From contig CM042985.1 in the NCBI GenBank assembly GCA_023678885.1, positions 15,664,465 to 15,728,464 of the forward strand: 64,000 nucleotides of DNA. Reading direction: 5' to 3'. Below are positions 12,001-23,400 of the stretch, piece by piece; within the stretch, counting starts at the first letter, position 1, and each line of letters opens with the position of its first letter. A program made the translations under genes and the position numbers. This stretch comes from Pogostemon cablin (lineage: Eukaryota > Streptophyta > Magnoliopsida > Lamiales > Lamiaceae). Under the pieces are notes generated by a model. That model searched no databases. It was not told the DNA's origin and saw only the letters and a program-made list of their open reading frames with translations.

Positions 12001-12342
12001 AGATATGTTGGTCCATTCACTATCATTGAGAGAGTTGGAAGTATTATTGATAAGTTAGAGTTACCAGCATCGATGTCTAGAGTACATGACGTGTTTCATG
12101 TGTCTGTGTTGAGTAAGTATGTTCCAAATCCGTCTAATGTTCTCAGGTAGGAACCAGTTGAATTGAAAGAAGATTTGAGTTATGAGGAAATACCAGTTGA
12201 GATTTTGCGGCGGTAAGTGAAGAAGCTCAGGAATAAAGAGATATAGTTAGTTAAGGTGTTATGGAGAAACCAGTTAGTTGAAGAGGCTACTTGGAAAAGA
12301 AAGGATGAGATGATAGCTAAGTATCCAGAACTATTCAGGTAA
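9001..12342 (+). pseudogene. Tekay pol: protease, RT, RNase H, integrase, chromodomain
   Basis: Domains in order: aspartic protease (FDSGATHSFVS, about 9,100); RT from CIDYRELNKVTVKNKYPLPHI (9,814; first residues) to the catalytic FIDDILIYS at about 10,115; RNase H (YTDHENLKYF, about 10,740); integrase HHCC zinc finger (about 11,100-11,220), DDE core (MDFIIGLP 11,307; VSDRDTRF about 11,490) and GPFTIIERVG; then a chromodomain ending EEATWKRKDEMIAKYPELF at 12,339. Premature stops near 9,270, 9,787, 10,231, 10,436, 10,804, 11,287 and 11,614, plus a frameshift near 11,740, kill the gene. The chromodomain usually directs integration to heterochromatin. Confidence 0.92.
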
Positions 12343-12368
12343 GTAAATTTCGTGGACGAAATTTTTAT

Positions 12369-12381
12369 AAGGTGGGAAGGA
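12369..12381 (+). promoter_or_regulatory. Polypurine tract, Tekay
   Basis: AAGGTGGGAAGGA immediately before the 3' LTR start at 12,382; plus-strand primer site. Confidence 0.85.
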
Positions 12382-14401
12382 TGTGATACCCGAGCTTCTC
12401 ACTACTATGTGCCAATATAATTTAATTTGTGTTATGTACATTTTATAATTATGTAATAATTATGTGGCAATTATGTGATAATTGTTTCTACATTTTATTT
12501 ATCATAATATTTTATTTGAGACATCTGTGATAAAAATGGTGACAATATGTGAATATATGTGTGTTTAAATATTTACGCGCATTAATTTAAATATATATAT
12601 TAAATTGTGTCATGTGTATAAATACATTATTTCTTAATTATTAAGTATCACGTGTGTTCTCATAAGAATAATAGTAGTAAGAAAATGTACACATATATGT
12701 ATTAATTTGTAAATGTATCATATTTTAGGTATTAAGTATTGCACGTATATTTGTAATGGATAATAATAATAATAATAACATTAATAAATCATTTACTATT
12801 AATAGTAAATTACTTGTGGCGGTGGAAATCGTAGATGAATCACACCTAATAACCATCTACTGTATAAATTGCCTTTGGCAATTGATAATTAACACCATCA
12901 GAGAAAATTTGAGCTAAAGAGAAAAAAAGAAAGAGATAGAGGAAAGGAAGGACAGAGAGAGAGAAAGAAAGAGAGAGGAAGAGAGGAGAGAAAGGGAATG
13001 AAGAAGGGGCCGTGCCGGAACGGGAAGGAAGGGATTAACTACCGTTCTTCACTAGGTGTATATTATTATGGGAGTCTAGGTAAGTAGAAGTCCAACTACA
13101 ATACATAAACATGTTGTTTGTGAATTATTTGTGATTAATACGTGATAATTATGTTATGCATTATTTGTGATTAGTTTAATTACGTTATGAATTATTTGGG
13201 ATTAATTTATGATATAAGATGTGGATTTATGTGATTTGGGGAAAATAGGGTTCATATTCAATAATATCTTTTGTAAATTATTTGTGATAAATTTGCAATA
13301 CAAGTAGTGGATTTATGTGATTTGAAAAAATATCTTTGTCCTATATAGATTTGTGTGAACAGAAACTATTGAATATAGATCTGTATGATTTGAGAAGATA
13401 TTATTTATAAGGATCTGTGTGATCCTAGATGAAGTTATTATTATAAAAAGGGATCCGTGTGATCCAAGGTGATGTTATTATTCTATAACTGGATATATGT
13501 GATTGAGGTGGAGTTGTTGTTCAGAAGTGGATCTGTGTGAATTGAAGTTAAGTTGTTGCTTTATTACGATTAAATGTTGATGTTGATATTGATATTGATT
13601 TTGTAAATGGGTTTGATGCATATTTAATTGTCCTAGTTGCATACCATTCATAAACATGAAAAGTGTTTTCCCTAAATTAATAAAATACAAATGGTGTGTG
13701 CGGCCACTATATATGCATCTCTATTAGGGTTCGGAAAAATCGTTCTCGATACTTTATTCTGGGTTCGGAAAAATCATTCTCAGTACTTTATTTGGGGTTT
13801 GGAAAAATCATCCCCAACACTCTGCCAGGGTTCGGAAAAATCATTCCCGGCACTTTATATATTCACAGTTTGGAAACATCGTCCCCATTGAGCTCATTTG
13901 GTGTGCATATCATAAGTTTGTCGTGGAAATCCCGCAACGTGAACAATTTTTAAAATAAAAGAGACCAATTAGAAAGACTAGGAAATAGGCGATAGAGAAC
14001 TAAATGTATTTTAATGCATTGACATGCATGATTTCTACTTACAGTGATTTTTGTCTCACTAGTATATGCATTGTAGGTGAGCCTGTTGATGTTTGAGTTT
14101 TGTGATGTGACTGTGCAAGTTGTGGAGCTCCCACAGGGTTTTCAGCGGATGTACATAGATGACGATCTGTTGGGTGAGGTCGTGGATTTATTTTGCTTCC
14201 TCTGATGTTTTGTTTTGTAATATAATAAGTATTGTCACAAGTTTGTGTGGTTGGAAGTGGTGTCAGAAACCAGTTACGTATGTTGAACTAGTGTGATGGT
14301 TTCAATTATAAATATATTTTAAAAAATATGTAGGTTTTATAATGATGATGTTTATGTCACTTAGTATTTGATTTATAAGTTATGGATGGTGGGTCGTGTC
14401 A
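12382..14401 (+). repeat. 3' LTR of Tekay element
   Basis: 2,020 bp, TGTGATACCCGAGC to GGTCGTGTCA, collinear with the 5' LTR including the GA-rich tract (12,905-13,010) and 36-bp repeats (13,727-13,890). Small indels and substitutions separate the two, so the insertion is not very recent. Confidence 0.9.
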
Positions 14402-15430
14402 ACCATCCTGCTGCATCGTTGGTACTCTCTGAGATAAATCTATGATCTGCTTCTGCTGCGACTCAAGTAGCTTGCTAATGCTTGCCAAGCTAGAGACGAT
14501 CTCATTCTCTCTTCTCGACCTCACCATAGTAAGCTCAACTTGTGCTACTTTACCAAGGACATAAGTACCTCTCACTCTATGATTCGGCCAATCTCTTGAA
14601 TTCATCGAAATATCCTCAAAAAGCTTCTTGGCCTTAATAGGTGACTTCGTAAGCAATGCTCCATTAGAAGAAACATCAAGTAACATACGAGAATTGCAAT
14701 CCAACCCATTGTAGAAAATACTGATATATTGAGCTTTAGATATCCCATGATGTGGACACATACGAAGCATATCCTTGAATCGGTCCCAAGCTTCGTGAAA
14801 CTTTCCATTACCATGGATAGCAAATTGATTGATTTCCTGCTTCATCTTGAACACCTTTGAAGGTGGCATGTATCGCTCCAAGAATTTCACTTTCAACTCC
14901 TCCCAGGTATCACATTTAGTAGCATCAAGATTATCGTACCAATCTCTCACCTTTTCATTCAGCGAGAACTTAAACAAGATTATCTTTCTCACATTCTCAT
15001 GAGTTCATGAATCTTTTTGTGTACTAGCATACCCAAGGAACTTATTTAGATGTTGCTGAGGATTTTCAATGGTTCCCCCAGAGAAAGAACTTCTTTCTAT
15101 CATGGTGATAAGAGTAGGGTGTAAATCGAAATCGGCTCCGGTCTCTCTTGGTCCTAACAACCCTGTATTGCCTCCTCCTTTGTTCTTAAAGACTTAAAGG
15201 ATGGCAAGTGTATCCGGATTCACTGCCATGTTGACTGCCTCTACTTCCAAATGAACTTCGATTGCAGCTTCAATCGTTTGTAAATTCAGCACGTCATCTT
15301 CAACTCCTAAATCAAAAGCCTCAGTTGGGTCTACGTTCTTGTTCTAATTCTTCTTCTTTTTCTTCCTCGACGATGCTTCAATCTCTGGATTATATGGCGC
15401 TAATTCACCTGTTTTAGATCTTGTGAGCAT
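14402..15430 (-). pseudogene. A2 gag, N-terminal half (broken)
   Basis: Likely start ATG at 15,430 (MLTRSKTGELAPYNPEIE), 89 bases past the primer site. Gag core blocks: FSLNEKVRDWYDNL (about 14,960) and LERYMPPSKVFKMKQEI (about 14,870), typical of Athila-like gag. Stops near 15,340, 15,195 and 15,005 interrupt the N-terminal third; 14,402-14,992 is open. At 14,402 the Tekay element intervenes and the protein continues from 4,449. Confidence 0.85.
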
Positions 15431-15518
15431 ACACCTAAGAAAAATAATGTGTTAGAAATCAAAGACAAGAATAATAATCTCAATTAAACTACAAATAATA
15501 AACTGATATTCTATGTCG

Positions 15519-15536
15519 TCCCCGGCAATGGCGCCA
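15519..15536 (-). promoter_or_regulatory. Primer binding site (tRNA-Asp type), A2
   Basis: On the minus strand TGGCGCCATTGCCGGGGA, one mismatch from the TGGCGCCGTTGCCGGGGA site usual in Athila elements. Six bases separate it from the LTR end. Confidence 0.88.
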
Positions 15537-16536
15537 AGAACTTGATGAGCGTTTTCTCAACACACAATATAATCCACATGTATGAAGTATATCAATTGTA
15601 GTCTCGATAGGTGACAAAAGTGATTATCGTACCCAAGGGACGGATCATTATCAATTTAATTATATTCTAATTAATTAAGATTATGTTTGGCAAATTGGTT
15701 TGGAATTATTACGAAATTAAATAAAGAATAACATAAATAGCGAATCTAATAAACAAGTAATAGAGAAAATTCGATTGTGATAAAGTGAGAAATTAGGTAG
15801 TTCTTGGGCATCCAGTTTTACTTATTAATTTCCTTTCCATGTGTTATTGTCCGACTTTGCCTTGTGGTTTATGGACGCATCACTAAACCATGCAAGTTCA
15901 CCCTATAGATACAAGTAAACATGCGTATGACACGTGTGAATATCCTTGGAGCAAGAGATACATTTCACCCCCTCTTTCTAGGTACTATCAGAATCAATTA
16001 TTCCTCGTGCACTTAGTACTCTAACCCGATTTTATCTCCCTTTTTAGGTACTATGAAGTTGTACTCTTTATCCTACTTATTAACCCGAATAAGATTCAAT
16101 TAACAAGCATTCATATAATATAGTTCTAATAAGACTTCGGAATCCCTTCACTTAGAATTATAACATGTAATCCTACTGAGCAGTGAACGCACTCAATCAA
16201 TAACCAAGATATGTATTCAGACTCTACATAACAGTTAATGATGCACAAAACGACCGTGAGTATGAATTAAAAAGGTGCAATTTTGTATAAAATAAACCAC
16301 AAGTAGTGTTGTACGGAGTTTACACATGGAAATTCAATTAACTCATAAAACTTTCATAACCATAGAACTACCGGAGTGGCTATAGGCCATGATTGATCTA
16401 AGAACAATCATGGTTGATTGGTATGATCTTACTTGACCCGCCAGATGAACCTCACTTCACGATTCCTTCGGATGATGGTAGGGTTTTGGTGGTAGATGGA
16501 TGATGAATGATGTTTGTTCTCCTGCGAAGGCTCTTC

Positions 16537-16545
16537 TTTTATACT
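16537..16545 (-). promoter_or_regulatory. TATA box of A2 LTR
   Basis: Minus-strand GTATAAAAG, aligned with the TATA boxes of the other Athila-like LTRs. Confidence 0.5.
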
Positions 16546-16648
16546 TATGGAACCTCCTAATGGGCATAGGATAGGCTTTTTCTAGAGGCATACGTCAAAT
16601 TTGGTATGAAAACCCCGAAATTACCATAAATAGCAGCAGCGAGAATCT

Positions 16649-16887
16649 ACTCGACCATACTTGGGCAAGTTTAGCAAGGCCTTCAACTCGAGCAATGGTC
16701 GAGGAAACTCTCTATATGATTTGCACATTTTGCTCGACCAAGCTAATCTGTTCGACCAAAGTGATGCTAGTCGAGCAACCCCTCTAAGTCGAGCAACCTA
16801 TCTATGTTTCTGCGTACTCTACTAGACTTGGATACCTTGCTCGACCACAATGATGGAAGTCAAACAAGGACTTGAGATCGAACAACC
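16649..16887 (-). repeat. TCGA-box cluster in A2 LTR
   Basis: About ten boxes of CTCGACC, TTCGACC, AGTCGAGCA or GATCGAACA type. One tetrad has plus-strand starts at 16,733, 16,751, 16,769 and 16,787, an even 18-bp step, unlike the 11/16/20 step of the gag arrays. Confidence 0.7.
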
Positions 16888-17076
16888 CTCCAAAAATTAT
16901 CTCGAAAATTGTGTCTTCCAATTCCGAACCCTTCTGTATAAATATGCTGAAAAAGCCCTTGTATTCTCTGATTCATGGCTTTTCCATAAATATTCTGATT
17001 CATCTCAATAAAAGACTCAATCGTACTCAATTTCCATAAATCAAAGCCCAAAATACGTGAATTTACACTCTCATCA

Positions 17077-17273
17077 ATCCTGAAGATCGTCGCCCACACG
17101 ACGTCAGGACTCGACTTGGGAATACAGCAGAAGATCAAGAGATTGTTTTCTACAATTGTTTATCTTTAACATACCCTGGTAAAACGTAATACGTTTCTAA
17201 CTTATTGCTTCTGCTGGATTAGAATGCGTGGAACCCTAATGGTTTACGCTAACCAAACGATCGAACGCCAACG
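17077..17273 (+). repeat. 3' tail of a copia LTR (C3)
   Basis: About 197 bp matching the last part of the C1/C2/solo LTR family: GATCGTCGCCCACACGACGT, then AATACAGCAGAAGATC, AACATACCCTGGTAAAA and GAACGCCAACG at the end. A2 begins exactly at its left edge, so A2 probably inserted in this LTR and the LTR's first kilobase should lie left of the window. Confidence 0.75.
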
Positions 17274-19657
17274 CTTTCTTGCTTCACAATGTTGATGTTG
17301 TTGAGGTCTTCCGCATTTGATGTAATGGCTAGTTTGGCTAACACACTGCCCCCATATTTTCCCTCTTATCAATGCACTCTAGAAATACATGTTTGAATCT
17401 TTGTATCATACCTGCTGCTAATCCTCTGTAGTGGATCATCTGATCATTCTTGGCTTCGTACTCCCCTCGTACCTAATTCACCACCAATTAAGAGTCGATA
17501 TACACTACCAACTCATTAGCCCTAATGGCCAATGCCATACTTAACCCGTTCAGTAAGGCTTCGTACTCTACTTCGTTATTGGTAGCCTAGAAGTCGAACC
17601 TAACTGCAGTTGAGAAGGTCTCCCCGGATGGGGTTTGAATGATAATCCCAGCTCATGATGCCGATGCGGTAGCGGACCCGTCCACATGCCTAGTCCAAGG
17701 CTTTCTCCTTTCTTCATTGGTTGGCATAGGGAAGGTTAGTTCCACTATGAAATCCGCCATTACTTGGCCCTTGACTGCATTCCTCGGTAGATAGGCAATA
17801 TCAAATTGTCCCAGCTCTACGGACCATTTGAACAATCTCCCAGCTACATCCGGCCTTTGGAGTACTTGCCTCAAGGGAAATATCGTCAGCACTTCTATGG
17901 TATGCTCCATGAAGTAAGGCCTTAGTTTTCTCAAGCTCACAACGAGAGCATACACCACTTTCTCCATCACAGGGTACCTGAGTTCCGTGTCCCTCAGAGA
18001 TTGGCTTATGGAATATACCCTTTTTTGGTTATTTTCGTCTATTTTGACTAGTACTGAACTGATCGTCGTCTCCGAAAAAGCTAAGTATATCTGTAGTATT
18101 TTACCTGGAGAGGGTTTAGAGAGAATCCTGGGATCCGACATCTCCTTTTTTATTTTAGCAAACGCTTTTGCACTCCTCGGTCCATTCAAACTTGGCCTTT
18201 TTTATGACATCAAAGAATGGTTTGCACTTGTCCGATGCCTCTGACATGAATATATTCAAGGCTGACAATCTTCTAGTCAGATTTTGGACTTTCTTCACGT
18301 GTCTTGGTGGCTCTATTTTTATGATTGCTCTAACTTTTTCTAGGTTCATTTCGATTCCTCATGAGCTAACCAGGTATCCGAGGAAGCTCCCTTTGCTTAC
18401 TCCGAAGGTGTATTTTTTTGGGTTTAGCTTCATTCCATAATGTCAGAATATCTCGAATACCCTCTTCAAATGACCGAAATGATCCATCTTTTTCAGACTC
18501 TTTACGATGGTATCGTCCACATACACCTCAACTATCCTTCCGATCTCACCCTCAAACATTTTATTTACCAGCCTTAGATAAGTCGCCCTGCATTTCTCAG
18601 ATCGAATGGCATGTTGTTCTATTTGTAGACTCCTCTTCTAGCGAAAAAAGTTGTATTTACCTTGCTCTCCGGGTGCATCGGGATCTGGTGATATCTCGAA
18701 AATGTATCCATGATGCTCATAATTTCGTGCTCCGCAGTGGCGTCTACCATCTGATCAATTGACGGGAGGGGATAGCTATCTTTGGGGCATGCCTTGTTCA
18801 GATCTGTGAAATCTATGCATAACCTCCGTGATTCCTCTTTCTTTTTAACCATGACCGTATTTTGTACCCTTATAAGGTATTTGCATTTGCTGATTCTCCC
18901 TCTTGCCAACAGTTTGTGAACTTCCAATTCCATGGTTGCGTTCTTCTCTGGGCTAAACTTCATTTTCTTCTGATGGAAAGGTGAAATACCAGGATCGATG
19001 TTCAGTCTGTGATAAGCATATTTTGGGTGTACTCCCAGCATTTCGTTAGGATTCCAGGCGAAAACGTCCAAGTTTTACTTCAATAGTTGGATTAGTTCTA
19101 CCTTGGATTCTTCTTCCCATTCAGTCCCGACTTTTACCTTGATCTCGGCATTTTTTTGATCTAGTTGGACCACCTCTATTTTTCCTGCCGCTAAGGCTCC
19201 CTATCGTACCTTCAATCTCGGGTCTTCGTCAGGTATCATACGTTTCACTCTTAGCTCTTTCTCCGCCTTTTCTCCGTCATCTGTTTACCGATCTATTGGA
19301 TTATGCTGGATTCTGGCCACCTCTGGGGGTTCGTTCTCTCCTTGTTCTTCCTCTTGTTCCCTATCATCAACTTCTATAACCATATCCAGTTCATTATCTC
19401 CTTCTTTCCCTTCTTATCGCCTATTGATTTCCATTGGTATTTCGACTTCCTCTTTGCCTCCCGTGAGATCCTAAAAAGCCAACATCTTATAGTCTGCATC
19501 GTGGTAGCTTAGACCTTCCACCTTCTCCACGAAAAAACATTCCCTTGCCTCCCTTTGGTTCCCTATCACTGTTGCTACCCTTCCATCTGCCGTGACAAAT
19601 TTGAGGATTTGAGGCATTAATGCAAGGTGGATGGAATGGCTATAAATGAGTGAATCA
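17274..19657 (-). pseudogene. T1 pol fragment: protease-RT linker, RT, RNase H, archaeal-type RNase H
   Basis: Reading leftward: linker with TADGRVATVIGNQREARECF (about 19,600); RT with RRLCIDFTDLNKACPKDSYP (first residues at about 18,830) and SIMDTFSRYHQI; RNase H with EKVVYALVVSLRKLRPYF (about 17,950) and PLRQVLQRPDVAGRLFKW; then ADFIVELTFP and HVDGSATAS, the start of the second RNase H-like domain that marks the Tat lineage. Stops and frameshifts are dense between 18,150 and 18,620, so no protein is made. It ends abruptly at the C3 LTR tail. Confidence 0.85.
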
Positions 19658-20861
19658 TGTTGGATTGTATACTAAAATTCTAGCTTTAGTATGAACAATG
19701 TCATAACAATATTTGAAATGAGAATCATTGATCAAATGATTGCATCTTATAATTTATTTTATATGCATGATGCAATAGTCCATTTACTTTATACTGTAGA
19801 TAATATGTTGTGCGACAACACGCGGAAGATCATATTATCAGTTTCCTTATAAAGTATAAACAGATGCTCACAACTGAGATAGACGGGGACTCTCTATCGG
19901 TATGGTTGTAGTGTGGTTTGGTATTAGCTTGTCTTGGCTATAGAATCACATTAGTGCACTTGTGTGTATTGAGTAGGACCGCCTGAGATCGTTCGACTTA
20001 TACTGACTTATAGAAGAACTTGATCTCTGTTATTATGGAAGTTTGTGCTCTTAATCCCTATACAATAACCTCGACATGTAGGGCAGTATGTATTTCTTTG
20101 ATTCATCAATGGGTGAGATTTATAAGTATTAAATCAACAAACTCGGTGAGTTGGGAAGTAGTGCTGTCTCTATGGTGTGCTGTTGATTGTAGAAGGAATC
20201 CATGTCCGACATAGGTTGATGATGTCCCCTTGAGGAGCTCATAAGGTTTATCATGTAAATCTTGCAAGTGGATTAATTTCCGGCATGATAAAAAGGTTGA
20301 GTGGTACTACTCTCGGATGAGATATTAATTAATTTGAGTTGTCAGTAACTTAATTAATTAATGGACATTGTATATCTTAAACATGGGGAGATTATCGGGC
20401 TTATAATAAGAAGGAGCGCAGAACATAATTTGGGATTGGACGGGTAGTGCAGTAATAATATTTTAGTGGACTATATTATTATTATTGGGTTTAATTAAAA
20501 GCTTTGGGCTAAGCTTGGTTAATTAAATTCAATTGAGTCCCAGCCCAATTTCTCCTCCTGGTCCCTGCTGTAGCCCAACTATATAAGTCATCTCAGCTCC
20601 TGTTAACCCAAAAAAAAAGTCAGAGCCTCATTTTGACAGTTAGAAAGAACAGGAGCAGATTGAGAGAATCCTGCAGATTGTTGCCCACACAACAGCAGGA
20701 TTCGACTTGGGACATACAGCAGAAGATCGAGAGGTGGTTCTATGCAACGATCAACCTCTACATCGACCCAGAAGTACGGTAAATGTTTTATTGCTTCCGC
20801 TGTAATTGTTTACCTGATATCCCTAACGATCACATTGATCCACACGATCTAAATGCCAACA
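19658..20861 (+). repeat. 5' LTR of C1
   Basis: 1,204 bp. TATATAAG at 20,580 is the TATA box. By eye I count about ten differences from 26,637-27,840, roughly 1 percent or less, indicating a recent insertion or LTR gene conversion. Confidence 0.93.
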
Positions 20862-20863
20862 AT

Positions 20864-20875
20864 TGGTATCAGAGC
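20864..20875 (+). promoter_or_regulatory. Primer binding site (tRNA-iMet type), C1
   Basis: TGGTATCAGAGC two bases after the LTR end CCAACA; complementary to initiator tRNA-Met. Confidence 0.92.
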
Positions 20876-21039
20876 GTTGGTTTCGTGGTAAAACGTGACA
20901 CGTTAAAGGGTTTATGTGCTATTTGCATTTCTGGTCAGATTAATAGCATGTTTGATTGGGATTATTTGATTAAGTGAATTAATCTGGAAATAATCTCATG
21001 GCTTCTGTAATATTGTTATTTGTGTGATTGTAATTGAAT

Positions 21040-21985
21040 GATAATGCTGGACACAACACACACTCTACTCGAAACCCATCTGCAATCTATCATTCTTGAC
21101 TGCTCAACACACACACGGCTATGGGCTTGACGACCCAGAAGGTTGTGGGTGTGTCGCTGAACGACAACGAGGAACACACATGACTGCACCATGAACGACG
21201 GGTGAAAGGCTGTGAGCGGCGACCGAACAACGATGATGGAGTGACTGGACTGCTGCCCTGCAATCGCGACAGGCTGATTGAATGCAGTGCTGTCGGATCA
21301 AGGATTCAAGGCGATTACTGACAGGGACTGGCATCGGAAGCACGAATCACCTGTTCCGTGCCGGTCAGACCCGGGTCTGCTGCAAATTCCGAGATCGGAC
21401 TGAAGGTCTTCTGGTCGGAGTCTATGGCGGATCCCAGGAGTATCAATCCAGCGCGTCTATTGCAGTTTTTGGGCAAGAATAGAAGGCTGTCGGGTCGCTG
21501 TAACTAGTCATTCCAGTCGGTGTTTGACGTTGAAGGCGAGGCGATGAGATCGCAGGCTGCTTTTCTGGTCGGATCAGCAGTCGGTTCCGGCGAGATCCTT
21601 GAAGGCCAGGGCATGTCAGCGATGGGACTGAGGGCAGCAGGCGGTGTGACGACCACTGCCGGCTGTGAGTCACACACAGTGATCGATGGTGGATTTCCAG
21701 CGAATAAGGAGGTAGCGCGGATGATTGATCATGGCATGGACTGCGTCGGCGATTTTCGAGTGGCTGGCGGAGAGGATGGCTGCAGGTGCGGCCAGCTACA
21801 TGTGCGACCGATCCCAGTCGGTCGGCGGCGACTGTCGATTGGCGGCGTGTGCGTTGCAGCAATCCATGGTGGCAGGTGGCCGAAGGTCTAACGGCGCGAC
21901 TCCGAGTGCAGCGGCACCATTTTGTTCGCGTGACGGCTGCCGGTTTTGCATCGGATTGCGGCTGTTGCTATAGGGCAGAATGCTG
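21040..21985 (+). other. GC-rich island in C1 leader
   Basis: About 0.95 kb much richer in G and C than its AT-rich surroundings, located between the primer site and gag. It contains several short open frames on both strands (the longest about 140 codons), none of which I recognise. No gag motif falls here. It could be a captured host fragment, or a structured leader. C2 has a GC-rich island in the same place, without obvious sequence match. Confidence 0.55.
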
Positions 21986-21998
21986 AACCCTCCTTTTG

Positions 21999-22420
21999 GG
22001 TATTGGGCCTTATTAGATTGTTTTGGGCCTTGTCTCTATCTGTTGGGCCTATTTTTCTCTTAATTGGTTTTGGGCTGCTGGGCCCAATTTTATTAAGGAG
22101 TTTATGGGCCCAAATTTTATTGAGGGTTCTATTGGGCTGGCCAGTTTTTTTTTAAAGGGCCCAATTCAGTAATATATTAGGGGCAGCTAATTTATTTAAT
22201 TTGGTTTTGGGCTTTTGGGCTCAAATTTTAATTAAATGGTAATGGGCTGCTGGGCCAATATTAATTGCTGGTTTTAATTAATTGTGGGATTGATGTTGGG
22301 CCAAGGTTAAATATTGGGCTAGACCTTAATGATGTAATTGGCAGGGTAAATAGGCTTAATTATTTTATTAATGGGTTGCTCATTTTTTGCTAATAAAGTT
22401 TGGGTCAGCTGGGCCTATTT
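21999..22420 (+). repeat. Cluster of TGGGCC/TGGGCT motifs in C1 leader
   Basis: Roughly twenty copies of TGGGCC, TGGGCT or their complements in an otherwise AT-rich 420 bp. TGGGCY is the plant Site II element bound by TCP factors, also present in the C1 LTR upstream of the TATA box. Regulatory meaning is inference. Confidence 0.5.
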
Positions 22421-22589
22421 AATTGATCCAATTTTTTTTATACAATTAATTAATGATATATAACTGATTTAATTGTTTTAACTTGACAATTAATTGTTAT
22501 ATATGAAAGGCATGTTCTATGTGATTTATTTATTTAAATTGCTGTTAATAGAAGCATGTTTAAGTTGTATATTTTATTCTGGAATATTA

Positions 22590-23400
22590 TATGCATGTTA
22601 AAAACCCTCGGTGTTAAATAACTAAGTGGGAGAGGGGATTGGTTATAAATTCCCGCGGCCTCCATTATTGGTTTGTTAGCAATGTGAATAGACTTGCGCG
22701 TCGGCATTAGAGCCTTCCTCCCCATCGGATGAGTTTATTCATGGATTGCTGGAACAGACTTCATTAAATAATTACGTTTGTAATGTGATGCATATGAACT
22801 TGCGCGTTGGCTTAGACCTTCCTCCCTATCGGATGAGTTTATATGCGGTTCACGGGTACAAACTTGTAATTGATGACTATAGGAAGTTATCCGAGCGCGT
22901 GTGTACTTCTCCATCTGTAAGGCACACAAGCTTGGGCCGCGGACTTGGGGTCAAATAATGGTGTACACTTAGATGTAAATAATAAGTATCCTCCCCATCG
23001 GAGTCACTGCTTTTATTTGCATGGCTAAAGAGGAACCGGCTATTAATTATTTTGTCATAAAGTTAGGTTGACAAATGAAATTAATGGGTAAAACCTTCTC
23101 TTGTAAATGTTCGGGTTTGTAAACGTCCACACTATCGTGGCTTGCAGACTCACGGTGCTTGAGATGTCGGTGAATTTTATTTTATATTGTTTTGAGGGAA
23201 TCAATATAAAAGAATAAAATTCGAAGTTTTGATCGGTAAATTTATTTGTGATTCTCTGAATTTCGAATGGTTTTATTTCACTAATTATTAACTAAAAGAC
23301 ATTATATTTACTTGTCCAAATTACATGATTAGAAAAGAATCTTGGTTTTGAAAATTTCTACTTATGAAAATACATGTGTATTCTCACAAAGGACGTCTCA
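22590..23400 (+). other. Conserved noncoding leader of C1 with internal duplication
   Basis: Contains CCCGCGGCCTCCATT (about 22,652) and two tandem versions of a block with CTTGCGCG, then CTTCCTCC and TCGGATGAGTTTAT (22,693-22,740 and 22,799-22,843). The same duplicated layout is in C2 at 34,510-34,715. No coding signal; the block leads into gag. Confidence 0.6.

Larger units (their letters stand above)
4450..14401 (+). mobile_element. Complete Tekay/Del chromovirus element
   Basis: Full-length Ty3-gypsy element of about 9.95 kb with two collinear LTRs (4,450-6,478 and 12,382-14,401), an initiator-Met primer site, gag, protease, RT, RNase H, integrase, C-terminal chromodomain and polypurine tract in the order usual for Tekay. 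It lies inside A2 gag. The flanking five bases (CACAT and ACCAT) agree only partly, so the target duplication is degenerate. Many stops make the copy defective. A solo copia LTR is inserted in its gag. Confidence 0.92.
3480..17076 (-). mobile_element. Athila-like element A2, 5' part, split by Tekay and E1
   Basis: Minus-strand element. Reading leftward: 5' LTR (17,076-15,543), tRNA-Asp-type primer site (15,536-15,519), gag from 15,430, interrupted at 14,402 by the Tekay element, gag resuming at 4,449, interrupted again at 3,480 by E1. The joined gag reads across the Tekay insertion, which supports the nesting. Pol and the 3' LTR must lie left of the window. A2 sits in a copia LTR of which only 17,077-17,273 is visible. 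Confidence 0.85.
15543..17076 (-). repeat. 5' LTR of A2
   Basis: 1,534 bp; on the minus strand it starts TGATGAGAGTGTAAATTCACG and ends AACGCTCATCA next to the primer site. It is collinear with the E1 LTR. The LTR-end part (15,590-16,330) contains the cross-family blocks around CTAACCCGATTTTATCTCCC. A candidate target duplication is ATCCT at 17,077-17,081; the partner is off the window. Confidence 0.88.

Noticed and set aside
4450..14401. Two independent insertions rather than one Tekay element
   Set aside because: LTRs are collinear, the internal region is in correct order with primer site and polypurine tract at the LTR edges, and A2 gag reads across the outer boundaries.
20020..20214. 64-codon frame repeated at 26,999-27,193
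   Set aside because: It lies in the two copies of the C1 LTR and is repeated only because the LTRs are identical there; not a gene.
21443..21891. Possible host gene in the GC-rich leader of C1 (frames of 120-140 codons on both strands)
   Set aside because: No recognisable domain; opposite-strand frames are expected in GC-rich DNA; the location is within a retrotransposon leader.
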